NCBI GenBank assembly: GCA_013390905.1
Contig: JACATG010000005.1
Location: 32,001-85,990, forward strand
Direction of reading: 5' to 3'
Length of the DNA stretch: 53,990 bases
From: Marine Group I thaumarchaeote
Lineage (GTDB): Archaea > Thermoproteota > Nitrososphaeria > Nitrososphaerales > Nitrosopumilaceae
Every line of letters starts with the position of its first letter. Position 1 is the first letter of the stretch. A program made the position numbers and the translations under genes. Below the pieces are notes generated by a model. That model did not search any database. It had not been told where the DNA came from and saw only the letters and a list, made by a program, of their open reading frames with translations. This document shows positions 25,561 through 34,280 of the stretch, in pieces.

Positions 25561-25983
25561 TTATACCACCATTGATGCCAAGTTAGCTACTCTTGGCCAT
25601 TTTTCTGAAGCTTCTGCTGCAACAGGTCCTTTGATATCTGTTCCTCTTGTTTCTCCTTCTGGAGTAATTAGAACAGCTGCGTTGTCCTCAAAACATACTC
25701 TAACGCCATTTAATCTACGAATTGCATATTTTTGTCTGATAATTACTGCACCATGTACTTGCTTTCTTAATACTGCTGGTCCTTTTTTTACTACAACATT
25801 ACAAAAATCTCCTACTGCTGCTGCAGGAAGTCTAGACACTCTTGTTTTATGTCTTGGAACATTAATTATTTCTAAAATTTTAGCACCAGAGTTATCAGCG
25901 CATACAATTTGTGCACCAACCGGAATTACTCTTGTAACATATGGACGGAATTCTTCTACTCCTTTACCTGCTTGTTTTGCCAT
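25561..25983 (-). CDS. rpl14: Ribosomal protein uL14 (L14)
   Basis: The 140-residue sequence has the L14 hallmarks [24 protein letters not shown] and [44 protein letters not shown]. The stop/start junction with rps17 shares one base. L14 sits at the subunit interface. Confidence 0.97.
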   Translation of the reverse strand: MAKQAGKGVEEFRPYVTRVIPVGAQIVCADNSGAKILEIINVPRHKTRVSRLPAAAVGDFCNVVVKKGPAVLRKQVHGAVIIRQKYAIRRLNGVRVCFEDNAAVLITPEGETRGTDIKGPVAAEASEKWPRVANLASMVV

Positions 25984-26306
25984 TATGCTCTAACCTCCAC
26001 AACTACATATGATACTGATTTTGATATTGGTCTGCATTCTGCAGTCAAGACAAAATCTCCGGATTCAACATCAATACAATTTGGAACATGTGCGTGAATC
26101 GTGCTTTTACCTCTTGCATATCTCTTAAATTTTGTAAAGTAAATTGCTATTTCTTTTTGTATTGTAATTGTCTGCTTTGCTTTGCTGCCTGTTACCTTTC
26201 CATCAAAGAGTTTACCTCTTACTGATAAGTTTCCGTGAAATGGACAATTTCTGTCTGTGCATTTTCTTTTAGGTTCTTTTACTTTTAATCCAATATTTAG
26301 GGTCAT
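25983..26306 (-). CDS. rps17: Ribosomal protein uS17 (S17)
   Basis: The 107-residue archaeal S17 shows CTDRNCPFHGNLSVRGKLFDGKVTGSKAKQTITIQKE and the C-terminal GDFVLTAECRPISKSVSYVVVEVRA. It overlaps the RNase P subunit gene by 4 nt. It is a primary 16S rRNA binder. Confidence 0.97.
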   Translation of the reverse strand: MTLNIGLKVKEPKRKCTDRNCPFHGNLSVRGKLFDGKVTGSKAKQTITIQKEIAIYFTKFKRYARGKSTIHAHVPNCIDVESGDFVLTAECRPISKSVSYVVVEVRA

Positions 26307-26569
26307 ATTTTCACTCCAATTCTGTCAAATGGTCTTTTTGCAATTTTAGAACCATCAATAACTATGTCTTGATTTCCAATTGAGAATTTCCAACTATTTT
26401 TTGATTTAGCAATTGATTTCATTCCATTCTTTGTATTTATTCTAAACATTGATTTTGTTTCATCAACAATTCTCCCATTTAATCCTATGATTTGTGGATT
26501 TGTCGATTTAGTAATCTCAGTATGTAATCCAATAAATTCATGTGATGTGATATTGTCTATTGTAATCAT
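26303..26569 (-). CDS. rnp1: RNase P protein Rpp29 (Pop4)
   Basis: The 88-residue Rpp29 homologue helps the RNA subunit of RNase P cut tRNA 5' leaders. The family pattern EFIGLHTEITKSTNPQIIGLNGRIVDETKSMFRINT is clear, and the place between rpl29 and rps17 is the standard archaeal location. It overlaps both neighbours by 4 nt, which implies coupled translation with the ribosomal genes. Confidence 0.95.
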   Translation of the reverse strand: MITIDNITSHEFIGLHTEITKSTNPQIIGLNGRIVDETKSMFRINTKNGMKSIAKSKNSWKFSIGNQDIVIDGSKIAKRPFDRIGVKI

Positions 26570-26772
26570 TTCTCTCTTTTCATCTCATTTACTCTAGTTA
26601 GCATTCTTGCAATATCATGACGTAGTGGTTTTAGCTTACCACTTTGTTTTCGTAGTGTGCCTTTAGCCCCATCAATTCTAAGTTTAGTAAGTTCGCTTCT
26701 TGATTCCTGAATCTTACTTTTAAGATCATTTTCGTTTAATTGTTTAATGGTTTTCATACTAATTCTAGTCAT
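26566..26772 (-). CDS. rpl29: Ribosomal protein uL29 (L29)
   Basis: This is a 68-residue, two-helix-hairpin protein: [48 protein letters not shown], the L29 pattern. It binds near the peptide exit tunnel where signal recognition particle docks. It overlaps rps3 by 4 nt. Confidence 0.95.
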   Translation of the reverse strand: MTRISMKTIKQLNENDLKSKIQESRSELTKLRIDGAKGTLRKQSGKLKPLRHDIARMLTRVNEMKREK

Positions 26773-27698
26773 TTTAATCTGTTCTCCTCTTCCTCTAATG
26801 TCTCCAAACTTTTCATTTTTTCTTCTTCAATAGCAATTTGTTCTGATTCTGTTTTTACCTTCTCTGTTTGAACACTTACCTTCTCTGTTTGATCACTTAC
26901 CTTCTCTGTTTGATCACTTACCTTCTCTGTTTGATCACTTACCTTCTCTGTTTGATCACTTACCTTCTCTGTTTGATCACTTACCTTCTCTGTTTGATCA
27001 CTTACCTTCTCTGTTTGATCACTTACCTTCTCTGTTTGATCACTTACCTTCTCTGTTTGATCACTTACCTTCTCTGTTTTTTCTTCTTGTTTTACTTTCT
27101 TTGGTTTTTCGTCTCTCATTTCAAATTCTGGAATGAGTTTTTCTTTTCTTGCAATTCTAATTCTAATTCCAATTAAACCCATTTTAGTTTTTACATGTGC
27201 AATGTCTTGTTCGACAATAATCTCTGCATGATGTCCAGCTCTTGGTAAAATTCCTGCTGTGTGTTTTTCAAATGCTGAACGGTCACCTCTAAGTTTTCCA
27301 GAAATTGTAATTTGAACTCCCATTGCTCCATTTTCCATGATTTGTTTTAATGTCCACATTGTTGCTCTCCTAAAAGCAGTTCCACGCTCAATGTGGGCGG
27401 CCATTCTGTTACACATAACACCTGGAACTAGTTCTGGTTTGTCAATTTCTACTACTGAAATTTGTGGGTTCTTTAAGTTAAAATCTGTTGCAAGTTTTTC
27501 GGTAAGTGCTCTGATTCCAGTTCCTTTTCTTCCTATAACGATTCCAGGTCTTGTCACATGTAATGCAACTCTAGTTCCTGTTGGAGTTTTTGATATTTCT
27601 GCATGTGAAAAACCTGCATCTTTGATTGCTTCTCTTAGATAATCTTTGAGAAGCATCATGTTGTAATTATCTTTGATTACGTTTTTGACTGCTGACAT
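26769..27698 (-). CDS. rps3: Ribosomal protein uS3 (S3) with heptapeptide-repeat C-terminal tail
   Basis: The core (residues about 1-205) is typical archaeal S3: a KH domain with [16 protein letters not shown], then [15 protein letters not shown]. It is followed by an unusual tail of about 100 residues containing nine EKVSDQT heptads, one EKVSVQT and an acidic end. Archaeal S3 is usually about 210-250 residues, so the tail is an extension encoded by 21-bp tandem repeats. It may be flexible at the mRNA-entry side of the ribosome. It is the longest ribosomal gene after rpl3 here. Confidence 0.96.
   Translation of the reverse strand: MSAVKNVIKDNYNMMLLKDYLREAIKDAGFSHAEISKTPTGTRVALHVTRPGIVIGRKGTGIRALTEKLATDFNLKNPQISVVEIDKPELVPGVMCNRMAAHIERGTAFRRATMWTLKQIMENGAMGVQITISGKLRGDRSAFEKHTAGILPRAGHHAEIIVEQDIAHVKTKMGLIGIRIRIARKEKLIPEFEMRDEKPKKVKQEEKTEKVSDQTEKVSDQTEKVSDQTEKVSDQTEKVSDQTEKVSDQTEKVSDQTEKVSDQTEKVSDQTEKVSVQTEKVKTESEQIAIEEEKMKSLETLEEEENRLK
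26856..27080. repeat. 21-bp tandem repeats in rps3
   Basis: About ten units of acttaccttctctgtttgatc run across this stretch. Nine carry gatc and one carries gaac. They encode the heptad EKVSDQT on the minus strand. The near identity of the copies suggests recent expansion or ongoing homogenisation, and the copy number probably varies between strains. Confidence 0.9.
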
Positions 27699-27700
27699 TT

Positions 27701-28159
27701 CTAAATCTCCTGAGCTATCAATTCCACATGAGTTAATACATCGTTCTTAGGAGTTGCCCTTCCCATTGCTCTTGGAATGAATCTTTTTATTGTTACTCCT
27801 TTGTGAACAGTTGCGTTTATAATTTTTAATCTATCCAAATCCATTCCTTTGTATTCTGCATTTGATTCTAAATTATCTAAAACTTTGATGAATTCTTTTG
27901 CTGTTTTTTGTGGATAACGTCCTGACATCATTCCAGGATCTGATTTATGTCCTACTTGGTTTTTGAATCGTCTAAATGCAACTGCTCTGTCTTTATGAAT
28001 GACTGCTTTTAAGTAATCTCTTGCTTTTTCAATTGACATTCCTTTAATTGCAACTGCCACTTCACGTGCATGTTTGTGTGAAATGTCTTTTTCTCTTAAT
28101 GATGAACGTACATGTCTTGTTGCATCATAATTTTGGAAAGCGTAACCGAATCTACCCAT
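27701..28159 (-). CDS. rpl22: Ribosomal protein uL22 (L22)
   Basis: The sequence [50 protein letters not shown] is the archaeal L22 start. L22 lines the exit tunnel. A GTG three codons upstream (28168) overlaps the rps19 stop in a GTGA, but the ATG at 28159 gives the conserved N-terminus, so 152 residues are called. It lies 2 nt before rps3. Confidence 0.96.
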   Translation of the reverse strand: MGRFGYAFQNYDATRHVRSSLREKDISHKHAREVAVAIKGMSIEKARDYLKAVIHKDRAVAFRRFKNQVGHKSDPGMMSGRYPQKTAKEFIKVLDNLESNAEYKGMDLDRLKIINATVHKGVTIKRFIPRAMGRATPKNDVLTHVELIAQEI

Positions 28160-28164
28160 AATAA

Positions 28165-28560
28165 TCACTTCAACGGTACATAGAGACTGGATCTCGATGC
28201 TCCTACACCTGGTGCCCCATGTGAGACTTTTTTGTTTGTTATGACATATTCTCCCAGATAATGCCCAATCATTTCTGTTTTAATTACAACTGGGACAAAT
28301 TCTTTTCCTGAAAAAACATCTACTGTAACATCTACCATGTAAGGCAGAATGATCAAATCTCTTAGGTGAGTTTTGATAGGATTCTTTAGTTTACCTGCTT
28401 TTGCAGACTTTATCTCCTCAATTAGTTTCCTCTTTCCATCAGTAATACCTCTAGTGAGAGATCTTCTTTGTCTGGAGTTGAATAATAGGAATAATTTCTC
28501 TAAAGACGTATTTTCTAACTCCTCTTTAGGAATCCCTCTGTATGAAAATTGTTTAACCAT
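28165..28560 (-). CDS. rps19: Ribosomal protein uS19 (S19)
   Basis: The 131-residue sequence shows FSYRGIPKEELENTSLEKLFLLFNSRQRRSLTRG and the C-terminal GHYLGEYVITNKKVSHGAPGVGASRSSLYVPLK. S19 sits in the small-subunit head. The gene follows rpl23 after only 44 nt, where rpl2 would be expected in most archaea. The sequence GAGGAG sits about 9 nt before its ATG as a possible ribosome-binding site. Confidence 0.96.
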   Translation of the reverse strand: MVKQFSYRGIPKEELENTSLEKLFLLFNSRQRRSLTRGITDGKRKLIEEIKSAKAGKLKNPIKTHLRDLIILPYMVDVTVDVFSGKEFVPVVIKTEMIGHYLGEYVITNKKVSHGAPGVGASRSSLYVPLK

Positions 28561-28603
28561 TCTTCTTCTCCTCTGTTAATGTACTTCGAGTTTTACGGTC
28601 CAT
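28553..28603 (-). other. 16-codon basic leader-like frame in the rpl23-rps19 gap
   Basis: ATG at 28603 begins a 16-residue frame (MDRKTRSTLTEEKKNG) that ends at a TAA overlapping the rps19 start. It begins 1 nt after the rpl23 stop. It could be a leader peptide, a coupling device, or chance. It is too short to call a gene with confidence, but it fills the position normally held by rpl2. Confidence 0.3.
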
Positions 28604-28604
28604 A

Positions 28605-28871
28605 TTATAGCATTCCTATCTTTGTTGCCAAATCCCTAGCTTTTGCTGTAGTCTCAAACTTAACAAATGCCTTTTTACCATAAATTGTTCTTGCGGTATT
28701 AACATGGGTAACATTTTCGTTGTAAAGTATTTTTACTGCCTCCGCAATTTGAGGTTTACTTGCTGAAAGATGTACAATGAAACAAACTTTACTTTCATTT
28801 TCTACCATTGCAAATGTTTTTTCTGTAATGTGTGGCTTTACAATGATTTTATTTGCTTGTTCTACATTCAT
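28605..28871 (-). CDS. rpl23: Ribosomal protein uL23 (L23)
   Basis: The 88-residue archaeal L23 has NKIIVKPHITEKTFAMVENESKVCFIVHLSASKPQIAEAVKILYN and GKKAFVKF. It forms part of the nascent-chain docking site at the exit tunnel. Its start overlaps the rpl4 stop by 4 nt. Confidence 0.96.
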   Translation of the reverse strand: MNVEQANKIIVKPHITEKTFAMVENESKVCFIVHLSASKPQIAEAVKILYNENVTHVNTARTIYGKKAFVKFETTAKARDLATKIGML

Positions 28872-29680
28872 TGTGTTTTCACCATTAACTCCAGATGTGT
28901 TGATTTAATTTTTCCAATTTCTTTAATTGCTGATTTGGTATACACTGTTAATCTAATTGGATCAGAACCTGGCGCCAAGTCTAATACGCTCAAATCTTTA
29001 ACATTTTTTGCTTCTACCCCTGGAAGTGCACCTGTTGCTTTTCTTAAGTTTGAAGAATTTGTTGTTACAAACAAAACACTCTTTCCAACTTTTTTACTCC
29101 TTCCTCGAAGTCTTGATTGTCCAGAACGTATTTTTCTTGATTCTAATCTCTTAACGTCTTGTGATAGATTTAGTGAATCTAACACCTTGGAGATTTCACT
29201 AGTTTTAGAAATTGATTCAATATCATCTGATACTATGATTGGGAATAATTTAATACCTTCAACTTTGTGACCCCTTGATTCAACAAGGTCTTTTGAGGCA
29301 GTTGCAGCAATTGCAGAACATAATGCTAGTTTGTTTTCTTTTTTGTTTAATTTTTTGTAAATTACCTTTCCAACAATAGGTGGATGTGCTTGCCTTCCTC
29401 CTCTAGTTGATGCAACTTCTGCACCTTGACCTGATCTTCCTCCCCCTCCACCAGTAGCTCTGGCTACACGAGATACACCTTGACCTGTAGGTGGATTGTT
29501 TGAATCTGCCACTACATCTTGACCTGCAGTTGGGTGTCTTCCCTGTGGTTGGAATTTGTGTGAAGTTAAATTAGTGAAAGCTTTGTGAATTAATTCCCTT
29601 CTAAATGGAGTCATGAATACAATTGGAAGTTCAACTTCTCCATCTTTTGCTCCAGAAGTTGTGTATACAGTTGTTTTCAT
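28868..29680 (-). CDS. rpl4: Ribosomal protein uL4 (L4)
   Basis: The 270-residue sequence contains the archaeal L4 elements AFTNLTSHKFQPQGRHPTAGQD, the glycine-rich loop ATGGGGGRSGQGAEVASTRGGRQAHPP that reaches into the exit tunnel, and the C-terminal globular half. It overlaps rpl3 by one base and rpl23 by four. Confidence 0.97.
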   Translation of the reverse strand: MKTTVYTTSGAKDGEVELPIVFMTPFRRELIHKAFTNLTSHKFQPQGRHPTAGQDVVADSNNPPTGQGVSRVARATGGGGGRSGQGAEVASTRGGRQAHPPIVGKVIYKKLNKKENKLALCSAIAATASKDLVESRGHKVEGIKLFPIIVSDDIESISKTSEISKVLDSLNLSQDVKRLESRKIRSGQSRLRGRSKKVGKSVLFVTTNSSNLRKATGALPGVEAKNVKDLSVLDLAPGSDPIRLTVYTKSAIKEIGKIKSTHLELMVKTQ

Positions 29681-30672
29681 TATACTACTACCTCCAAAAT
29701 GTTTGGTTTGAGAACTTTGGCTGGAACATTTCTGATTTGGCTTCTTAGTTTGATTAATCTTCTATATGTTCCCGGAACTGAACCTTTTAGAACAATGAAA
29801 TCTCCTTTAACCAATCCAAAGTGTTTGTATCCTCCATCTGGATTAATTTTAATTTGATCATTATCTGTATTTCCTATAATCATAATCCGTTTATCATATT
29901 CTGTTCTTTGATGGAACCCCATCTGTCCTGCTCTTGGAACTGTATACATGACACTTTGTGGAGAGATTGGGCCGAGTGAACCTACTTCTCTAACTGTTTT
30001 TCTTGATTTGTGTTGTTTCTTTTTTACACCCCATCTCTGAATGACACCTTGCCATCCCTTACCTTTAGTAATTGCAGCAACATCAACAGTTGAACCAAGT
30101 TCAAAAATTTGATCAATTTTAATTTCTTTTCCAAGTAATTCTTTAACATGAGTAAATTGTTTTTGTATGTTTCCACCACTAACTAAAGCTTCAAAAACAT
30201 ATGGTTTCTTTTGTTCTAATCCAGCTGCACGTGGGGAAACTGCAACAATTGCAAAGATTTCTTTAATCTTACCTAATCTTTTTTCTGCATGTTCTAATGC
30301 CCCCTCTTTATTTTTTAATGTAATCTCTTTTGTAATATATTTTGGAATGTCTTCTGCATATACATCAAATTCTGCATGTAATCCATAATGATCTTTTGAA
30401 TATCCTCTAATCCCTAAAATTAGTAGTGGTGGTGTTACTAAGACTGTCCCAAGACTAACAAGTTGTTTTCCTGCATTTGGCGTCTTTTCACGATCGTCAA
30501 TACTTACTATTTGTACACAACCTGCTTTGAATCCACAATGAGCTAAAATTCTTGGTTCATCTGAATCTAATTTTGGCCATGCTCTAATTCTTGCTTCCAT
30601 GCTTTTGGCACGTCCTCTAGGTGAGTATGCAAGACTTCCTCTACGTGGTTGATGGTGTTTACGAGCGCCCAT
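29680..30672 (-). CDS. rpl3: Ribosomal protein uL3 (L3)
   Basis: The 330-residue archaeal L3 begins GARKHHQPRRGSLAYSPRGRAKSM and contains the RWGVKKKQHKSRKTVREVGSLGP loop that reaches the peptidyl-transferase centre. It is the first gene of the ribosomal operon. The 30673-30766 interval upstream, with a TTTAATAG element, probably holds the operon promoter. Confidence 0.97.
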   Translation of the reverse strand: MGARKHHQPRRGSLAYSPRGRAKSMEARIRAWPKLDSDEPRILAHCGFKAGCVQIVSIDDREKTPNAGKQLVSLGTVLVTPPLLILGIRGYSKDHYGLHAEFDVYAEDIPKYITKEITLKNKEGALEHAEKRLGKIKEIFAIVAVSPRAAGLEQKKPYVFEALVSGGNIQKQFTHVKELLGKEIKIDQIFELGSTVDVAAITKGKGWQGVIQRWGVKKKQHKSRKTVREVGSLGPISPQSVMYTVPRAGQMGFHQRTEYDKRIMIIGNTDNDQIKINPDGGYKHFGLVKGDFIVLKGSVPGTYRRLIKLRSQIRNVPAKVLKPNILEVVV

Positions 30673-30766
30673 GACTAAGTCGCATCATCGATTACCCTCT
30701 ATTAAACCATATGAGATATCGTTAACCACTTTGAAAATTTAGGTTAACCAATTATATCTGAAATCA

Positions 30767-30877
30767 TTATGGCTTTAATAAATCTGATACAGTATTCCAC
30801 ATAGTGATAACACCAATTACAATTCCAGCTAATCCAATCATAACTGCAAATAGTAAGAAATTTTTTCTTTCTGCCAT
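30767..30877 (-). CDS. 36-residue single-helix membrane protein
   Basis: Frame MAERKNFLLFAVMIGLAGIVIG... has one hydrophobic segment (about residues 7-27) and a short polar end, VSDLLKP. It starts one base after the stop of the SPOUT methyltransferase gene, so it is probably co-transcribed with it. This small class is common in thaumarchaea and often unannotated. No function is known. Confidence 0.6.
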   Translation of the reverse strand: MAERKNFLLFAVMIGLAGIVIGVITMWNTVSDLLKP

Positions 30878-30878
30878 G

Positions 30879-31691
30879 TTATGATGTTCTTTGAGCATTA
30901 ATTATTGCTAATGTTCCTAGTAATGCTTCTTCTAGACGTACAGTTTGAGTAGCTTGATCTGGGAAAAAATTTAGAATCTTTGCATTTTGTATATTTTTTA
31001 TCCTTCCTCCCAAAATTTCATGAACCCCTTTTTCAGGAGAGCCAAATACTATCAGTGTTGGCTGTTCTGATTTTGTATACTTAGAAATCTGTTCTTTGGT
31101 TGCAGTTTTTCCTTTTCTAGATGTGATAATTATATTTCCCTTCCACTCATTTAATAGTGAAAATAAGTTTGCTCTCTCTTTTACTGAGTATCCCCAATAA
31201 TCTGGAACTTCATTTTTATTAATTTCTTTTACTGATAATTTAGGATAACCTTCTTTGAATTGAACTGTAACTCTTTTTCCAATTGAAGTCGTACCAAAAA
31301 ATTGTAATAGTTGGTTTATTCCAACATCTACAAATTTTTTCCCTTTAATGCTGATTACAATCCCCTCTCTTACATCTCCGCTATTGATCTTTTTTGAATT
31401 TGCGGGTGTTATGTGACTTGGAATTTTTAGTGGTTGAAGAACTCCTGCAAACTTTAGGTCATTCATTTTAGGAAATAACCTTCTTCTCAAAAATTGTGGT
31501 GTTTCTAAATATTTTAGAATCATTATTAGTAGGCTCCCATCTTGTTTATTATTTCCATCCTGATAGACATAGATTGTATCTATTTTGAAAATAGAACAAG
31601 CCCTTGCTAGAACTGATATTTTTCTAGTCTTGTCTATTTTAAGTGAATCATCCGACAGTGCTGATTCAGGAATAGCGACTGATAATTTCAA
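30879..31691 (-). CDS. SPOUT-family RNA methyltransferase
   Basis: The 270-residue protein has the archaeal/eukaryotic SPOUT (C9orf114/SPOUT1-like) pattern: SVAIPESALSDDSLKIDKTRKISVLARACSIFKIDTIYVYQD at the start and the knot end ILNFFPDQATQTVRLEEALLGTLAIINA. An OB-like insertion occupies the middle. Such proteins methylate rRNA or tRNA, and the exact site is unknown. The location next to rpl3 is a common archaeal linkage. The start is TTG at 31691. Confidence 0.88.
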   Translation of the reverse strand: MKLSVAIPESALSDDSLKIDKTRKISVLARACSIFKIDTIYVYQDGNNKQDGSLLIMILKYLETPQFLRRRLFPKMNDLKFAGVLQPLKIPSHITPANSKKINSGDVREGIVISIKGKKFVDVGINQLLQFFGTTSIGKRVTVQFKEGYPKLSVKEINKNEVPDYWGYSVKERANLFSLLNEWKGNIIITSRKGKTATKEQISKYTKSEQPTLIVFGSPEKGVHEILGGRIKNIQNAKILNFFPDQATQTVRLEEALLGTLAIINAQRTS

Positions 31692-31723
31692 TGTAATTTA
31701 ATCTCACAAGCAGTTAAAAGTAA

Positions 31724-32461
31724 TTATTTTTGGTCGTGTGGATATTTTTCTTTGGCAGTTTTTGCAAAATTTATAATCTGATCTTTAGAAATTATTTCAT
31801 ACAAACCTGTTTCTGTTTTGATGTGTGCCATTCTGATATGATCTGTACCTTTTTTATCTTCACTTGATAGATAAATTGCTGCTGTAGCTAATGCTGAAGC
31901 GTCATCTAATGAAAGATCATTTTTATAAGTTTTTTCTAAAAAGTCAGTTACTTCTTCAGAACCTGCCCCAATTGCAATTGCATCATAAGAGATGTATGTC
32001 CCACTAGGATCAGTAAGATACATCTGAGGTACTTTATTCACTACTCCTCCTAGAATAAGTGCAACACCAAAAGGTCTTACACCTGCATATTGTGTAAATT
32101 GCTGACATTGATCAGCTAAATGTTTTGCAATTATTTCAACTTCAACTGGTTCATCATAAATCATTTTGTTACTTTGAGAAAAGAATCTTGCATTATCCAC
32201 CTGACTTCTTGCATCTGGAATGTATCCTGCTGCTGCAACCCCAACATGATCATCAATTTGGAAAATCTTTTGTGCTGTTTCAGAAATCTGTAATTTTCTT
32301 GGTTTTTCTTCAACTGCGATAACTATGCCCTCTTTACATTTTACACCAACTGCGATTGTTCCTCTTTTAACAGTCTCGATAGCATACTCTACTTGGTAAA
32401 GTCTACCATCTGGTGAAAATACTGTAATTGCTCTATCATAACCTTGTTGTTGAGGAAGCAT
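31724..32461 (-). CDS. psmA: Proteasome subunit alpha
   Basis: The alpha subunit forms the outer rings of the 20S proteasome and docks the regulatory ATPase. The 245-residue sequence starts QQQGYDRAITVFSPDGRLYQVEYAIETVKRGTIAVGV, the gate and H0/H1 signature. The C-terminal part (IKTETGLYEIISKDQI) is normal. The beta subunit is not in this window. Confidence 0.97.
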   Translation of the reverse strand: MLPQQQGYDRAITVFSPDGRLYQVEYAIETVKRGTIAVGVKCKEGIVIAVEEKPRKLQISETAQKIFQIDDHVGVAAAGYIPDARSQVDNARFFSQSNKMIYDEPVEVEIIAKHLADQCQQFTQYAGVRPFGVALILGGVVNKVPQMYLTDPSGTYISYDAIAIGAGSEEVTDFLEKTYKNDLSLDDASALATAAIYLSSEDKKGTDHIRMAHIKTETGLYEIISKDQIINFAKTAKEKYPHDQK

Positions 32462-32513
32462 TTAATTCCAATGCTTTGAAAGTTTAATTTAAGTCTAGCC
32501 TATTAGATTTGGC

Positions 32514-32930
32514 GTGAGATTTGAAATTCAATTTTCTGGAAATAAAAGTATTAGATCAATTCACCAAAAAACTATAGAGATTACAAAAGAGTCTCACTTA
32601 ACACCCAATGGGGATTGTATCGTTGGTGTTAATGCAACTTCCGGCTGCGCTGATTTGCCTCAAGAATTAAAAGACAAACTAAAAGTCTCGGGTGCTAAAG
32701 TAATTTTTTCAATTTGTGTTGGAGAGTATGAATTTGTACTAGAGGGAAAAGGTCATCCTGATCTAATCCTTACGCATTCTGAAGATATTGTTATTAGAAA
32801 AAGCGATTTCATATGTCCTAGAACTTTGGCTGTTAAATGTGACAAAGCATCTGATCTATTACCCCGAGAGATGGTTTTATTATTGCAAGATCCAAAAACA
32901 AAAGGGACCTTTACTATTATAGTAGAATAA
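32514..32930 (+). CDS. DUF371 family protein
   Basis: The 138-residue protein contains the DUF371 pattern SIHQKTIEITKESHLTPNGDCIVGVNATSGCADLPQELK and the C-terminal ICPRTLAVKCDKASDLLPREMVLLLQDPKTKG. Proteins of this family are archaeal, and the role is unknown. The start is GTG at 32514. Only 52 nt separate it from the divergent psmA start, so their promoters overlap. Confidence 0.88.
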   Translation: MRFEIQFSGNKSIRSIHQKTIEITKESHLTPNGDCIVGVNATSGCADLPQELKDKLKVSGAKVIFSICVGEYEFVLEGKGHPDLILTHSEDIVIRKSDFICPRTLAVKCDKASDLLPREMVLLLQDPKTKGTFTIIVE

Positions 32931-32967
32931 GTGTGACAATTTTATAGGCATACTTCTAGTTTTGATT

Positions 32968-33087
32968 ATGGGTCGAAAAACCAATATTTTCATTTTGATT
33001 CCTTTAGCTGCTTTTGCTACTTTGATCCTTGGAATTGGAATGTATAACACATTATGTAAAAACGCTAACATTCCGTTGCCCTGTTAG
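32968..33087 (+). CDS. 39-residue membrane protein with C-terminal cysteine
   Basis: Frame MGRKTNIFILIPLAAFATLI... has one membrane helix (about 7-25). A short outer or inner tail follows, NTLCKNANIPLPC, with two cysteines that could pair. It starts 37 nt after the DUF371 gene on the same strand. Unknown function. Confidence 0.55.
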   Translation: MGRKTNIFILIPLAAFATLILGIGMYNTLCKNANIPLPC

Positions 33088-33175
33088 AATTCATCAAATC
33101 TTTTCTAATTATTTCCTGTTTTAGTTAATTCTGTTTCAGCAAGATTCTCTTAAAGTATAACACATTAGAAATTTC

Positions 33176-33517
33176 ATGGCAAAACCGATCATCGAGTTAC
33201 CAATTTCTAAAAAACCTACAGACATGGAACTAAAAAAACTGAAAGAATATTTCAAAGAAATGCCTGTAGAAGAGATACTTTCTGGATTAAAATTTGCTAG
33301 GAACAGGTGGTCTGCAAAAGATGCTGGAACTCTAAAAGTAGGAAGAAAGAGTATTATTAAAAAAGAGGTTCATTCCGTAACTACCGAACAAGCTCAATGG
33401 AGATTAAAGAATTGGAAGATGATGATAGCAAATTATCGACGACGTGGATATAGCTATCCTACAATCTCTAGAATAAAAAAAATTCTAGTTCAAAAAAGTA
33501 AAAAGAAATCAAAATGA
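33176..33517 (+). CDS. Basic hypothetical protein
   Basis: This is a 113-residue protein, rich in Lys and Arg, with a helical N-terminal half (DMELKKLKEYFKEMPVEEILSGLKFARNRWSAKDAG) and a very basic end (KKILVQKSKKKSK). The basic nature suggests nucleic-acid contact, but there is no recognised domain. It lies convergent with cdvB. Confidence 0.65.
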   Translation: MAKPIIELPISKKPTDMELKKLKEYFKEMPVEEILSGLKFARNRWSAKDAGTLKVGRKSIIKKEVHSVTTEQAQWRLKNWKMMIANYRRRGYSYPTISRIKKILVQKSKKKSK

Positions 33518-33535
33518 AAACTGATTTAAAAAATC

Positions 33536-34186
33536 TTAGATGATGATGTTTGACCTTTTCTCAACTATTTGGTGTTTGAGGCTATCTGGAATTTCTGGAA
33601 TTGCTGATTTAGTCTGACCCGCAATTACATTGTGTGCTTCTTCTAGAATTGCCAAGGTGTCTGCATTTGTCTCAGTACCAACACTCAAACTGTCATCAAT
33701 GTTTATTGATGAGCCTGACATTACATCTCCAAGTATTTGTGACAAGTCTTGCATTGAAGCACTTGCTTCTGGCATTATTCCTTTTAGTGATGGAGCTAAC
33801 CCCCTGATGATTGCCATACATGGGCTAAGTGTAACTACTACATCTCCCAATTCTGATATCGTGCTTAATCTGAGATTGATTTGTTCCATGGATAATTTTG
33901 CCCCACTTACCATATTCCTCATCTTTCTAACTTGGGCTAATTCTCCTGCATATGCTTGAGCATAACCATTTTGGTTATTTCTTTGAGCATTTACAATCTT
34001 TTCAAAGATCATATTATGTTTTTTCTTTAATTTTTCATTAATTCCATCTAATTTTAAAATCTGAAATTCTAATTTTTTTTGTGCTAAATCAATCTTGTTT
34101 TTAATTGGTCCTTCAGGCTTTATTTTATTTATTACACTTTGAGATATGGATCCTCTAATTACTTTATTCCAAGAATTACTTATCAT
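33536..34186 (-). CDS. cdvB: CdvB-type ESCRT-III (Snf7) protein
   Basis: CdvB polymers constrict the division site in Cren- and Thaumarchaeota. The 216-residue protein has the Snf7-like helical core: KIDLAQKKLEFQILKLDGINEKLKKKHNMIFEKIV, QAYAGELAQVRKMRNMVSGAKLSMEQINLRLSTISELGDVVVTLSPCMAIIRGLAP, then an acidic linker. The C-terminus PEIPDSLKHQIVEKRSNIII could be a MIM-like tail for the AAA-ATPase CdvC. Neither cdvA nor cdvC is nearby, so this may be one of several paralogues. Confidence 0.9.
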   Translation of the reverse strand: MISNSWNKVIRGSISQSVINKIKPEGPIKNKIDLAQKKLEFQILKLDGINEKLKKKHNMIFEKIVNAQRNNQNGYAQAYAGELAQVRKMRNMVSGAKLSMEQINLRLSTISELGDVVVTLSPCMAIIRGLAPSLKGIMPEASASMQDLSQILGDVMSGSSINIDDSLSVGTETNADTLAILEEAHNVIAGQTKSAIPEIPDSLKHQIVEKRSNIII

Positions 34187-34280
34187 GCCTTAATTTCCCT
34201 AATCTGACTGCAAATTTTTCTTTTAAACAGATTTGTCACTACAGCTGTTGTCACTGGAGTGACAAGAGGGCATGGTTACA

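Noticed and set aside
26856-27080. Possible CRISPR array because of regular direct repeats
   Set aside because: The units are contiguous without unique spacers and encode heptapeptides in frame within rps3.
26868-27176. A plus-strand frame full of CLITYLL repeats, looking like a membrane protein
   Set aside because: It is the antisense reading of the 21-bp repeats in rps3; the S3 gene on the minus strand explains the sequence fully.
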